From positions 1 through 35,595 of the forward strand of contig JAFARZ010000086.1 of NCBI GenBank assembly GCA_019245115.1: DNA of 35,595 nucleotides, in the 5' to 3' direction. The translations under genes and the position numbers were made by a program. The notes under the pieces are model-generated. The model made no database searches, had not been told where the DNA came from, and worked only from the letters and a program-made list of their open reading frames with translations. Below are positions 15,700-23,630 of the stretch, one piece after another. The DNA comes from Streptosporangiaceae bacterium. GTDB taxonomy: Bacteria > Actinomycetota > Actinomycetes > Streptosporangiales > Streptosporangiaceae. Positions within the stretch are counted from its first letter, which is position 1. Every line of letters begins with the position of its first letter.

Positions 15700-17337
15700 C
15701 TAGTCGAGGACGGCCTGGACCCGGCGCAGCACTTCGCCGGTGCCGAGCGCGGCGGCGATCTTGACCAGGTCCGGGCTGCGCCGCGTTCCGGTGAGCAGCA
15801 CCCTGATCACCTGGGATGCCTCTTCGATCGAGCCGGGGTACGCGTCCGGATCCTGCTTGTACACCTTCTTGCTGGGCGCGAACCCGAGCTTCGCGGCCAG
15901 CTCGCGAACCTGCCCGAACCAATCGGTGACCGGCCCGGGCGGCTGGTAGTTCACCGCGAACTCGGACGCGATGGCGCGGACCAGCTCGGGCGCCAGGCCC
16001 CCGAACCGGCTGTCGGCGGGATCGGTCAGCGGCGTGAAGATCTCCGCGAAGAAGTAGCCGTACACGGTGCGGAAGTCCGACCATTTCCGCAGGTCCTTGC
16101 GGGGATTCGGCACCCCCTCCCGGTCGATGGCCAGCGCCGCCAGTGCCAGCGGCCGCTGGGCGGACACGAGCTGTGCCAGCTCCGGGTCGTACCGGTCGGC
16201 CCAGCCGATGTACCGGTCGGCGATCTCCTTGCCGCTGAGCGTGGCAACGAAGTCGGCGCTGATGTCGTCCAGCTTCACCAGGTCCACCAGCGGGCCGGCG
16301 GTGCCCATCTCGCTCAGCCGGATCGGCTCGGCCAGCGCCTCGGGAAGCGGCATCTCCGCGAGCCGCCCATTGGCGAGACCGCGGAGGTAGTACTTGACGG
16401 CCTCGAGCGGGTAGCCCTGCTCCATATAGAAGGAGACGGTCGCCTCGGGGTCCCTCCGCTTGGACAGCTTGCGCCTGCTGCCGCCCTCCTGCTTCATCAG
16501 CGGCGCGATGTGGGCGTAGCGGATGCGCTCGAAGCCGAGCGCGTCGAACAACTGGTGATGCAGCGGCACCGAGGAAACCCACTCCTCGCCGCGGATGACC
16601 ACGCTGATCCGCATCAGGTGATCGTCAACGGCGTGGGCCAGATGGTAGGTGGGCAGCCGCGGCTCGGTGCTCTTGAGGATGATCGCGTCGTTGCGGTTGT
16701 CGTCCTGAGTCAGCTCGCCGCGGATGGCGTCGGTGAAGCTGACCCGCACGCCGGCCATGCCCGGTGAGCGGAACCGCACCACGTACGGCTCCCCCGCGTC
16801 GAGCTTGGCGGTGACCTGGTCCGGCGGAGCGTCCCGCCAGATGGCCCACTGGCCGTAATAGCCGGGCCGCGCGCCGGCCCGCCGCTGCCGTTCGCCGATA
16901 TCCGCCAGCTCTTCCCTGGTGGCGAAGCACGGATATGCCTTGTCCTGGCGCAGCAGCTCCCGGACGTAGGTGAGGTAGATGCGCTGCCGCGCGGACTGGG
17001 TATAGGGCGCGTAGGAACCGGTCAGCTCATCCTCGTCCGGATCGAGCCCGAAGTAATCGAACGCCTCGGCGAACTGTTCCGCCGCACCCTCGGTAACCCG
17101 CGCCTGATCGGTGTCCTCGATGCGCACCAGGTAGCGCCCGCCGGAGTTCCGGGCGATGTCCAGGTCGATCATGGCCACGTACACGCCGCCGATGTGCAGG
17201 TACCCGGTCGGGCTGGGCGAGAACCGGGTGACCTCCGCCCCGGCCGGCAGGCTGCGCGGCGGGTAACGGTATTCCCAGTGCTCAGAACCGGGCAGGTCGG
17301 CCGGGAACAGCGAATCGACGACGGTCTGGCTCAGCAT
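15700..17337 (-). CDS. gltX: Glutamyl-tRNA synthetase of the divergent, clostridial-like type
   Basis: 545 aa. Class I signature motifs are intact: SPSPTGYLHIGG (HIGH) and KLSKRRDPEA (KMSKS). It charges tRNA with glutamate. An N-terminal extension of 36 residues contains RYPPRSLPAGAEVTRF, and blocks such as YTQSARQRIYLTYVREL, AYPCFATREEL, RPGYYGQWAIWRDA, YVVRFRSPG and HAVDDHLMRISVVIRGEEW follow the form known from Clostridia, not the usual actinobacterial GltX, which starts near MxVRxRFAPSPTG. It is probably an acquired or second copy. No tRNA or other translation gene is adjacent. The start is fixed by ATG at 17337 and the family-typical extension. Confidence 0.88.
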   Translation of the reverse strand: MLSQTVVDSLFPADLPGSEHWEYRYPPRSLPAGAEVTRFSPSPTGYLHIGGVYVAMIDLDIARNSGGRYLVRIEDTDQARVTEGAAEQFAEAFDYFGLDPDEDELTGSYAPYTQSARQRIYLTYVRELLRQDKAYPCFATREELADIGERQRRAGARPGYYGQWAIWRDAPPDQVTAKLDAGEPYVVRFRSPGMAGVRVSFTDAIRGELTQDDNRNDAIILKSTEPRLPTYHLAHAVDDHLMRISVVIRGEEWVSSVPLHHQLFDALGFERIRYAHIAPLMKQEGGSRRKLSKRRDPEATVSFYMEQGYPLEAVKYYLRGLANGRLAEMPLPEALAEPIRLSEMGTAGPLVDLVKLDDISADFVATLSGKEIADRYIGWADRYDPELAQLVSAQRPLALAALAIDREGVPNPRKDLRKWSDFRTVYGYFFAEIFTPLTDPADSRFGGLAPELVRAIASEFAVNYQPPGPVTDWFGQVRELAAKLGFAPSKKVYKQDPDAYPGSIEEASQVIRVLLTGTRRSPDLVKIAAALGTGEVLRRVQAVLD

Positions 17338-17412
17338 GGTCGGTTAAGGCCCCCAAACGATAGTCAGCGCTTGCGAGCCTACCGGTTCGCGGTCCCCCGC
17401 CTGGGCCGCCAG

Positions 17413-17478
17413 AATGGCGGGATGGCCAGGGTGTCCAGGGCGGCCTTCTATGCTCACTTCACGGACAAGACCCGCCGC
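17413..17478 (+). pseudogene. Remnant of a TetR-family DNA-binding helix
   Basis: The frame reads MARVSRAAFYAHFTDK, the recognition-helix signature of TetR regulators (AGVSRxxFYxHFxDK). Nothing TetR-like precedes or follows; the sequence runs into the cupin gene's ribosome binding site. It is a broken relic. Confidence 0.6.
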
Positions 17479-17507
17479 AACTTTGACATCCGACTACCAG
17501 GAGGGAC

Positions 17508-17870
17508 ATGCGACGAGCCGAGGAACCCACCGCCGAGCAGCCGCTTACCCGGACCGTGCTGCTCGATGTCCGGCTGAGCCATGTAAAGGACATCAGCCGT
17601 GTCCAGATCCGCGAGATCCGGATCCTGCCCGGCCACGCGGCGGGAATGCACGTCCACAACGGCCCGGTAGTCGGGAGCATCCTGGGCGGGACGGTGACCT
17701 ACCAAATCGAAGGCCAGTCCGCCGTGGTGCTTCATCCGGGAGATGTTTTCTTCGAGCCCGAAGGCGAGCACATAGCACGGTTTGACGCGGGCGAAGAGGG
17801 AGCGACGTTCCTGGCCTACTTCCTGCTCTCACCCGGCCAGGAACCGCAGCTCACCATGCTCAGCGAGTAA
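17508..17870 (+). CDS. Small single-domain cupin protein
   Basis: 120 aa, started at the ATG at 17508 behind a strong AGGAGGG. Cupin motif 1 appears as PGHAAGMHVHNGPVVGSILGG (HxH; the usual Glu is less clear) and motif 2 as LHPGDVFFEPEGEHIARF (PxGxxHxxxN-like). Small cupins bind a metal and may sense or isomerise small molecules; no substrate can be assigned. It follows a TetR relic and precedes a strong palindrome at 17941. Confidence 0.8.
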   Translation: MRRAEEPTAEQPLTRTVLLDVRLSHVKDISRVQIREIRILPGHAAGMHVHNGPVVGSILGGTVTYQIEGQSAVVLHPGDVFFEPEGEHIARFDAGEEGATFLAYFLLSPGQEPQLTMLSE

Positions 17871-17940
17871 ACTCCGCCGAAGTCATCGGTCGCCATGGCT
17901 GCTTGTGTATGTCATGCGGCTTCCCGTCTCCGCGTTCCAG

Positions 17941-17983
17941 CGGAAGCGGCTTGTGAAAAGTTTCACGATCCGCTTCCGCGGAA
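17941..17983. repeat. Nested palindrome
   Basis: Outer arms CGGAAGCGG (17941-17949) and CCGCTTCCG (17970-17978) enclose an inner perfect inverted repeat GTGAAA-AG-TTTCAC (17953-17966); a third palindrome, TTCCGCGGAA (17974-17983), overlaps the right arm. It lies 71 bases after the cupin stop and about 94 bases before the next gene. It may be a two-part operator or a long RNA hairpin acting as terminator; the intergenic stretch 17871-18076 holds nothing else that I see. Confidence 0.8.
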
Positions 17984-18076
17984 ACGTCACGGACGTTGGG
18001 CTACCGGCGACAGCCGCCTGCTGACCTGCTGGCGCACGCGGCCTGAAATGTCAGTGGCCCGCAGTAGAAACATGAC

Positions 18077-18607
18077 ATGAAGTGGTCAGCAATAGCGGAC
18101 AGCGAGCCTGCGCTTGGTGCCGTCGTCTTCGACAAGCTGATAGGCCCGGGCGTCCTCCTGGCCGGTACAACCCGGCGCGACGGGTCGGCGCGGATCAGCG
18201 GGGTTGAGCCGCTGATCCTGGACGGCGATCTGTGGCTGTCGATGATGCGCGCATCCGCAAAGGCGCTTGATCTTGCCCGGGATCCGCGGATCCTGCTGCA
18301 CAGCATTGTCACCGGCCCTGAGCCGGCGGCTGAGATCAAGATGCGCGGCACCGTGCGGGCCGAAGATGATCACGACGTGCAGCGCCGTTACGCCGCCGCG
18401 GTGGCCGCTGAGATCGGCTGGCGTCCCGTAGTGGGTGAATTCACGCTGTTCACCGTGGATGTCGGCGACGTCACCTACATCGGCTACGACGCCGATACCA
18501 GGGGGCAGCATGTTGCCCGCTGGCCCGCCGGCCTGGAATACGTCCGCCCATCGATCACACCGACCAGCCTCGGGCCGCCCCAGCCGGTCCGGCGCCTGCT
18601 GAGCTGA
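18077..18607 (+). CDS. Pyridoxamine 5'-phosphate oxidase-fold protein
   Basis: 176 aa. The split-barrel flavin-binding fold is suggested by VLLAGTTRRDGSARISGVEPLILDGDLWLSM, then DPRILLHSIV, AAEIKMRGTVRA and FTLFTVDVGDVTYIGYD. Many actinobacterial relatives use FMN or F420, or bind haem; the cofactor cannot be decided. No ribosome binding site precedes the ATG at 18077, so translation may be leaderless. Confidence 0.75.
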   Translation: MKWSAIADSEPALGAVVFDKLIGPGVLLAGTTRRDGSARISGVEPLILDGDLWLSMMRASAKALDLARDPRILLHSIVTGPEPAAEIKMRGTVRAEDDHDVQRRYAAAVAAEIGWRPVVGEFTLFTVDVGDVTYIGYDADTRGQHVARWPAGLEYVRPSITPTSLGPPQPVRRLLS

Positions 18608-18700
18608 TCAGCTGGCGCTTCCGGAGTCTGGCTTTACTCGTGCCATACTTGCCAGCGCCCAGGCCGCTGCTAAGCCAGCTGCTAAGCCGATAGGAGTGCC

Positions 18701-19165
18701 ATGCCCGCCCGATTCCAGCTCGTCATCGACTGCAAGTATCCCGAGCTGCTTGCCCGCTTCTGGGCGGGTGCCCTGGGATACGAACTCGAAACGCCCCCGG
18801 AAGGGTTCGCTACCTGGGCCGACTGGCGGCGCGACATCGGACTTCCCGACAGTGAGCCGGGAACGGGCGCGGACAGCATTATCGATCCCCGCGGTGACGG
18901 CCCCCGCATCTGGTTTCATGCGATGCCGGACGCCAAGGTGGTCAAGAACCGGCTCCACTTCGACATCCACGCCAGCACCGACGGCCCGTACTTGAGCAGC
19001 GTCCGGAACATTCCGCTCGAGATCCGCAAGCAGCGAGTCGACGCCGAGGCAAAGCGGCTGACCGATCTCGGGGCCACGATCACCGGAGCCTTGACCGCCG
19101 ACGGCCTCGATCACTACGCGGTCGGGATGAAGGACCCCGAGGGCAACGAGTTCGACATCAACTGA
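18701..19165 (+). CDS. VOC-family (glyoxalase-like) protein
   Basis: 154 aa behind TAGGAG. The fold opens FQLVIDCKYPELLARFWAGALGYE and ends with DHYAVGMKDPEGNEFDIN, the paired beta-alpha-beta-beta-beta modules of the VOC superfamily; RLHFDIHAS carries a His that would bind metal, and the terminal NEFDIN the Glu. The substrate is unknown. Directly upstream, CTGCTAAGCC is tandemly repeated at about 18664-18688. Confidence 0.82.
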   Translation: MPARFQLVIDCKYPELLARFWAGALGYELETPPEGFATWADWRRDIGLPDSEPGTGADSIIDPRGDGPRIWFHAMPDAKVVKNRLHFDIHASTDGPYLSSVRNIPLEIRKQRVDAEAKRLTDLGATITGALTADGLDHYAVGMKDPEGNEFDIN

Positions 19166-19225
19166 CGCCTTCGCCCGCCGCGACTCGGTCACCGCGCATG
19201 GTCCGACGTGGGCAGATCGTGCGCG

Positions 19226-19240
19226 GCCCGCGAGGCGGGC
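19226..19240. terminator. Hairpin between VOC and GFA genes
   Basis: GCCCGC-GAG-GCGGGC lies in the 170-base gap between two converging genes. Candidate bidirectional terminator without a T-run. Confidence 0.4.
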
Positions 19241-19335
19241 GGACCCGCGATGCCCGCTATGTGACGATGGCATGGATTTGCGCCACCGCGCCACCCAGCT
19301 GGGAGAATCTGGTACAGACGTGGCCACCGGTACCG

Positions 19336-19737
19336 CTATTCGGTTTCGAATTCGCGTAGAATGGGACGTGCGTGATAGTCGCTGGCCTCGTCGGTCCACC
19401 ATGCCTGAACCGTTTTCAGCCTCGTTGGCGGGTCAAGGGTCCCAGCGCAGATGGAGATCCGGTCAGTGGTGAGCCCCGATTGCCAGAAAAGCGAGGAACC
19501 GCATTTCTGGCAGAAGGCATATCCCGCTTCCGGCACTGGATAGAACCATCGCAGATTCGAATCTCCGTCCTCGATCTTGAGGTCGGCGATATCGGCCGCG
19601 GTGGCGGCCATATGGTGACCCGTGAAGCGCCTGCACCGGTGACAATGGCAGTTGAAGACGTCCCGGAGATCTCCGAAGACCTGGAAGGAGACCGCGCCGC
19701 ACAAGCACCGGCCCGATGCCCTGGGTGTCGTGTTCAT
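19336..19737 (-). CDS. GFA-family (CENP-V type) zinc protein
   Basis: 133 aa. Zinc-binding cysteines typical of the family: GRCLCGAVSF, FNCHCHRCRRFTG and FCQKCGSSLFWQSG, followed by ISICAGTLD. The family was named after glutathione-dependent formaldehyde-activating enzyme, but members act on various glutathione or thiol adducts or bind zinc structurally. No formaldehyde dehydrogenase is nearby, so the role is not assigned. Confidence 0.88.
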   Translation of the reverse strand: MNTTPRASGRCLCGAVSFQVFGDLRDVFNCHCHRCRRFTGHHMAATAADIADLKIEDGDSNLRWFYPVPEAGYAFCQKCGSSLFWQSGLTTDRISICAGTLDPPTRLKTVQAWWTDEASDYHARPILREFETE

Positions 19738-19873
19738 GCCTCGCGCCTCCTGCGCGCAGGCTATCTGGCTCCGTATGCTCGAGGCCTACCGGGCCTGAGA
19801 CAGCCCATAGCCGCGGCTCTGGGGGCATCGGCGCCAGCTGAGGCCTAAACTTCCAACAGAGGGGAACGGCTGA

Positions 19874-19996
19874 ATGAGCCCGAACTGGGATCAGCTGACT
19901 CGTACCGAGGTGTTGCGCGCGATACAGGAGTACGACCGGCTGGGGCCGACGGCGTTCTTCTCCGCCCATGGTTTCGCCCCGGCCACAAGGCGGTAA
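19874..19996 (+). pseudogene. Remnant of a ScoMcrA-type nuclease N-terminal head domain
   Basis: A 40-codon frame, NWDQLTRTEVLRAIQEYDRL then GPTAFFSAHGFAPA, matches in form the N-terminal head domain of ScoMcrA-like HNH endonucleases that cleave modified or phosphorothioated DNA. It ends at TAA and no catalytic HNH region follows before the next gene, so this is a truncated relic of a restriction enzyme. Confidence 0.55.
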
Positions 19997-20047
19997 GGCC
20001 GTAAAGGTGTTTGGGCGCAGATCACCTCATACGGCAGTATCAGCTGC

Positions 20048-20647
20048 ATGACCGAACTCATCGATGTTTCCAGCGCATTCGGATACGGCGACTCAATCCT
20101 CGTCGGCGAGCGGGTGCGGCTGCGCGGCGTGCGTGACGATGACCTGCCCACGCTCGCGAAGTGGGAGATGGATCCCGGGCGCCTGACCACGCTGTCGACC
20201 TGGGTGATCCCGCCGTCTGAGGCAACGGCCAAGGAGCGCATCGCGAAGTGGTGCGCGAACGACGAGAACAACGCCGGCTTCGCCATCGAGACCCTGGACG
20301 ATCCGCCGGTGCTGATAGGCAACCTCGGGCTGTGGGGCGCGCGTCCGAAGGACCGGTGCGCGACGCTCGGGATCGCCCTCGGCCGTGAGCACGTCGGCCG
20401 TGGCTATGGCACGGACGCGATGCGCGTCATCGTTGAGTACGGGTTCCGCGAGATGGGCCTGCACCGTATTCAGCTCAGTGTGGCGCCGTACAATCCCGCC
20501 GGGATCCGCGCCTACGAGAAGGCGGGATTCGTCGAGGAAGGCCGCTACCGCGAGGCGGTGCTGCACGACGGGCGCTGGTACGACGACGTGCTGATGTCCA
20601 TCCTCGACCACGAATGGGCGGCCCGCCGGTCGTCCGGGAATCTATAG
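20048..20647 (+). CDS. GNAT-family acetyltransferase (RimJ/RimL-like)
   Basis: 199 aa. The sequence shows VRLRGVRDDDLPTLAKWE at the N-terminus, the acetyl-CoA motif ALGREHVGRGYGTDAMRVI, then IQLSVAPYNPAGIRAYEKAGF with the Asn and Tyr of the RimJ/RimL type, and EGRYREAVLHDGRWYDDVLMSI. It probably acetylates an amine on a small molecule or a protein N-terminus; substrate unknown. Starts at ATG 20048, 51 bases after a nuclease relic. Confidence 0.88.
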   Translation: MTELIDVSSAFGYGDSILVGERVRLRGVRDDDLPTLAKWEMDPGRLTTLSTWVIPPSEATAKERIAKWCANDENNAGFAIETLDDPPVLIGNLGLWGARPKDRCATLGIALGREHVGRGYGTDAMRVIVEYGFREMGLHRIQLSVAPYNPAGIRAYEKAGFVEEGRYREAVLHDGRWYDDVLMSILDHEWAARRSSGNL

Positions 20648-20700
20648 ACTCGGCTTGACGTGGTTGTAGGGGATTAGTACGTAGCCGCAGGAGGATGGTA

Positions 20701-21531
20701 GTGCGCGACGCGGATGCCTCACAGGGTGCATCAGGTCCTCCCGCCCAGTCCCCCGGTTTCGATACTGGCGTGCCGAATATCGCACGGATTTATGACTATC
20801 TGCTGGGCGGGAAGGACAACTTCGCGGCTGACCGGGCTGTCGGGGATATGGTGACCTCCATTTTCCCCGGCATGGCCCAGTCAGCCAGGGCTAACCGGGC
20901 ATTCCTGAACCGGGCCGTCCGCTATCTGGCCGGTGAGGCCGGTATCCGGCAGTTCCTGGACATCGGCACGGGGATGCCTACCGCCGGTAACACACATGAG
21001 GTCGCCCAGGACGTCGCCCCGGCCAGCCGGGTCGTCTACGTGGACAACGACCAGGTGGTGCTCATGCATGCCCGCGCGCTGCTGCGGAGCAGCCCGGAGG
21101 GCGCGTCCGCCTACATCAACGCCGACCTGCGTGATCCCGGCAAGATCCTCGCCGAAGCCGCGCACACGCTGGACTTCTCCGAGCCGATCGCGATCATGCT
21201 GCTATTGGTCTTGCATTTCATACCGGACGACGAGGCGTACGAGGCGGTAAGAACTCTGCTGGCCGCGGTGCCCCCGGGGAGCTTCCTGGTCATCTCTCAC
21301 ATGCCCAAGGACATCGAGGCCGAGTCGGTCAGCGAGATGATCAAGAAGGCAAGCGAGGTACCCTACTCGTCCCCGATGTACCCGCGCACCCGGGACGAGG
21401 TTGCCCGGTTCTTCGCGGGCCTCGAGCTCGCCGACCCAGGTGTGGTGGCGCTCCAGGACTGGCGGCCCGGATCGGAGTTCGAGGCCCGGGCCCGTGCGAT
21501 CGTGTGGGGCGGCCTCGCGCGCAAGCCCTGA
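20701..21531 (+). CDS. SAM-dependent methyltransferase, DUF574 / SAM_Mtase family
   Basis: 276 aa. It carries the family opening GVPNIARIYDYLLGGKDNFAADRA, the SAM motif FLDIGTGMPTAGNTHEVAQ, the acidic VVYVDNDQVVL, and YINADLRDP. The family is strongly expanded in actinomycetes and its substrates are unknown. GTG at 20701 is chosen because AGGAGG ends six bases before it; the ATG at 20695 would touch the ribosome binding site. Confidence 0.9.
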   Translation: MRDADASQGASGPPAQSPGFDTGVPNIARIYDYLLGGKDNFAADRAVGDMVTSIFPGMAQSARANRAFLNRAVRYLAGEAGIRQFLDIGTGMPTAGNTHEVAQDVAPASRVVYVDNDQVVLMHARALLRSSPEGASAYINADLRDPGKILAEAAHTLDFSEPIAIMLLLVLHFIPDDEAYEAVRTLLAAVPPGSFLVISHMPKDIEAESVSEMIKKASEVPYSSPMYPRTRDEVARFFAGLELADPGVVALQDWRPGSEFEARARAIVWGGLARKP

Positions 21532-21534
21532 CGT

Positions 21535-21580
21535 CACAGCCCTGACGCCACAGCCACAGCCACAGCTACAGCCACAGCGC
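21535..21580. repeat. Short CCACAG-type tandem repeat
   Basis: After the methyltransferase stop, CCACAG and near variants (CTACAG, TCACAG) recur about six times, preceded by a doubled CCCTGACG. It fills the 54-base gap to the converging GMC gene. A simple slippage tract. Confidence 0.6.
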
Positions 21581-21585
21581 ACGGG

Positions 21586-23112
21586 TCAGATGCCGTAGCG
21601 GCTGCGGTGGCCGATCAGGTGGCGGGCGTTGCGCAGCGCCAGGGCGATGACGGTCTCCATCGGGTTGAGCCCGGTGGGACCGGGGAACAGGCTGGCGTCG
21701 GTGACGACCAAGCCTTCGGCGCCGTGGAATGCGCCGTAGCTGTCCACCACCCCCCGGCGCGGGTCCTTGTTCATCCGCGCGGTGCCCATGAGGTGGATGC
21801 TGAACAGCCGCATCGAGTTCGGTGGCACCGGCCTGGCCAGCAGCCGCCTGACCTCCGCCAGGCTGCGCGCTTGCGGCAGGCCGCCGAAGGGCAGCAGCAC
21901 ACGCCGTGCCCCGGCCGCGAACATCGCCTCGGCGGTCAGCTCGACGCCGCGCACCAGACGGGCGGCATCCGCGTCGGCGAGCTGGTAGAAGACCTGCGGG
22001 CCCAGACCTGGGACATGCCGGACCCGGCCCGTCCCGGAGTCCTCGATCAGCGGCCCGGCGGTGACCACGCGGTTGTAGTCCGCCATCAGCTCACCCAGTT
22101 CACGGCCGTGGCCGGGCAGCATCGCGGCCAGCAGCGGCGGCGCCAGGTTGTTCGCGGTCAGGATGATGCCCTCGCCGGTGAACTCACGGACCTGGAACGC
22201 CTGATGAACCCCGTGCCAGCCGATCACGTCCTCGTCGAAGAACGCGGCCAGCATCGTGTTGGGATGCAGGGACAGGTTCCGGCCCAGCTGCCCGGAGCCG
22301 GACCTCAGGCCGGACCGGGCCAGCAGCGCCGGGGTCTGCACCGCTCCCGCGGCCACGATCACCACCTTCGCGCGAACGGTCAGGGCCGGTCCGCGCCGGC
22401 CGCCCGGGCGGATGAAGCGGCCCTCGACTCCGGTCATTACCCGGCCGGACCTGGTGATCCGGTTCACCCGGCAGTCCGCGAACAACCGGGCCCCATGGGC
22501 CAACGCGCGCGGCACGCTGGTTACCAGCATCGAGCGCTTCGCGCCGGTCGGGCAGCCGCTGTTGCAACTGTTGCTGCCGGCGCAATGCAACTGGTTGCGC
22601 CGGTTCGCCACGATCCGCCAGCCCAGGGCGCCGGCGCCCGTCCTGAGCAGCTCGGAATCCCGCCCGACGGTCTCCGGATCCTGCTCCCCCACCGACAGCC
22701 GGGCCTCGGCCTGGGCGAAGTACGGCTCCATGTCCGCCTCGCCGATCCCGGTGACCTCGCTACCCCAGCGGGCCAGCACGGCCGGCGGGGTCCGCCATGA
22801 CATGCCGCCGTTGACGACGGTTGACCCGCCGACGCACCTTCCCTCGGCGAACATCACCGATGGCTTGCCTATCGTCATCCCGCCGCCGCCGTCGCGGTAC
22901 AGCGTCCGCAGCGCGCGCATGCTGTCGCCGGTGAAGGATTCCGTGGGGTGATAGCCGCCTTCCTCGATCAGGACCACCTCGACGCCGGCCGCGGCCAGCT
23001 CGGCCGCCATCGTCGCGCCCCCGGCGCCCGATCCCACGATGACAACGTCGCAGTCGGCCCGCACATCCGCCGCGACGTCGGCCTGCCCGATCACCCCCGC
23101 CAGAGTGGTCAC
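21586..23112 (-). CDS. GMC-family FAD-dependent oxidoreductase
   Basis: 508 aa from GTG at 23112. The N-terminal dinucleotide fold is VVIVGSGAGGATMAAELAAAG followed by the acidic VVLIEEGG; the FAD-binding GMC signature region includes CVGGSTVVNGGMSWRTP; the C-terminal GMC domain holds FSIHLMGTARMNKDP, with the active-site His, and TGLNPMETVIALALRNA. Cysteines in CAGSNSCNSGCPTGAK (about residues 172-187) are typical of the long-chain alcohol and cholesterol oxidase-like branch. It oxidises an alcohol to an aldehyde or ketone. Overlaps its upstream neighbour by 4 bases (GTGA). Confidence 0.88.
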   Translation of the reverse strand: MTTLAGVIGQADVAADVRADCDVVIVGSGAGGATMAAELAAAGVEVVLIEEGGYHPTESFTGDSMRALRTLYRDGGGGMTIGKPSVMFAEGRCVGGSTVVNGGMSWRTPPAVLARWGSEVTGIGEADMEPYFAQAEARLSVGEQDPETVGRDSELLRTGAGALGWRIVANRRNQLHCAGSNSCNSGCPTGAKRSMLVTSVPRALAHGARLFADCRVNRITRSGRVMTGVEGRFIRPGGRRGPALTVRAKVVIVAAGAVQTPALLARSGLRSGSGQLGRNLSLHPNTMLAAFFDEDVIGWHGVHQAFQVREFTGEGIILTANNLAPPLLAAMLPGHGRELGELMADYNRVVTAGPLIEDSGTGRVRHVPGLGPQVFYQLADADAARLVRGVELTAEAMFAAGARRVLLPFGGLPQARSLAEVRRLLARPVPPNSMRLFSIHLMGTARMNKDPRRGVVDSYGAFHGAEGLVVTDASLFPGPTGLNPMETVIALALRNARHLIGHRSRYGI

Positions 23113-23546
23113 TCTTGGGCCTCACGAGAACGGATCTCCGTCCCGTACCGCTCCAGCCGCCGCCGCGCCACCGCGGCGATGTACGGGCCGGGCTCATACC
23201 CGATCTCGCGCTGCACCTCGGGCAGCGCGTAATAGCACATGACGATGAGGCCCTTGAGCCGCTCCACCAGCGCGGCGATCCCGTCGCCCCGCGCCAGCAC
23301 CGCCCGCAGGTACCCGTCCGCCGCGGTGTCGTCCAGCCGCGCGAACCGTCGGCCCCGCCCCGGCGGGTACAGCCGCGCCCCCTGATCGAAGGTCAGGAAC
23401 GCGGCACCCAGCATCCGCCTGGCCCCGGGGCGCAGCGCGGCCAGCAGCAGGTCGAACTCGGCCAGGACACGCTCCGTCCGCCCCTCGGCCCGCACGCCGG
23501 GCGGGCACACCACCTCGGCGAACCGCGTGACCACGCGCCGGACCAT
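23109..23546 (-). CDS. Small partner protein of the GMC oxidoreductase (gluconate 2-dehydrogenase subunit 3-like)
   Basis: 145 aa. The fold is mostly helical with AEFDLLLAALRPGARRMLGAAF and a conserved-looking KGLIVMCYYALPEVQREIGYEPGPY segment. Small proteins of this form often precede GMC oxidoreductase genes, as the gluconate dehydrogenase gamma subunit does. The 4-base overlap with the GMC gene points to a coupled complex. Family assignment is by form and context only. Confidence 0.6.
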   Translation of the reverse strand: MVRRVVTRFAEVVCPPGVRAEGRTERVLAEFDLLLAALRPGARRMLGAAFLTFDQGARLYPPGRGRRFARLDDTAADGYLRAVLARGDGIAALVERLKGLIVMCYYALPEVQREIGYEPGPYIAAVARRRLERYGTEIRSREAQE

Positions 23547-23630
23547 ACCGGAAACTTAGCGCAACCAGGCCGATCCGGCGCCGCGGCCGGAGGCCCAGGC
23601 CAATCCAGCACCGCCTGCTATCGTGGCCCA

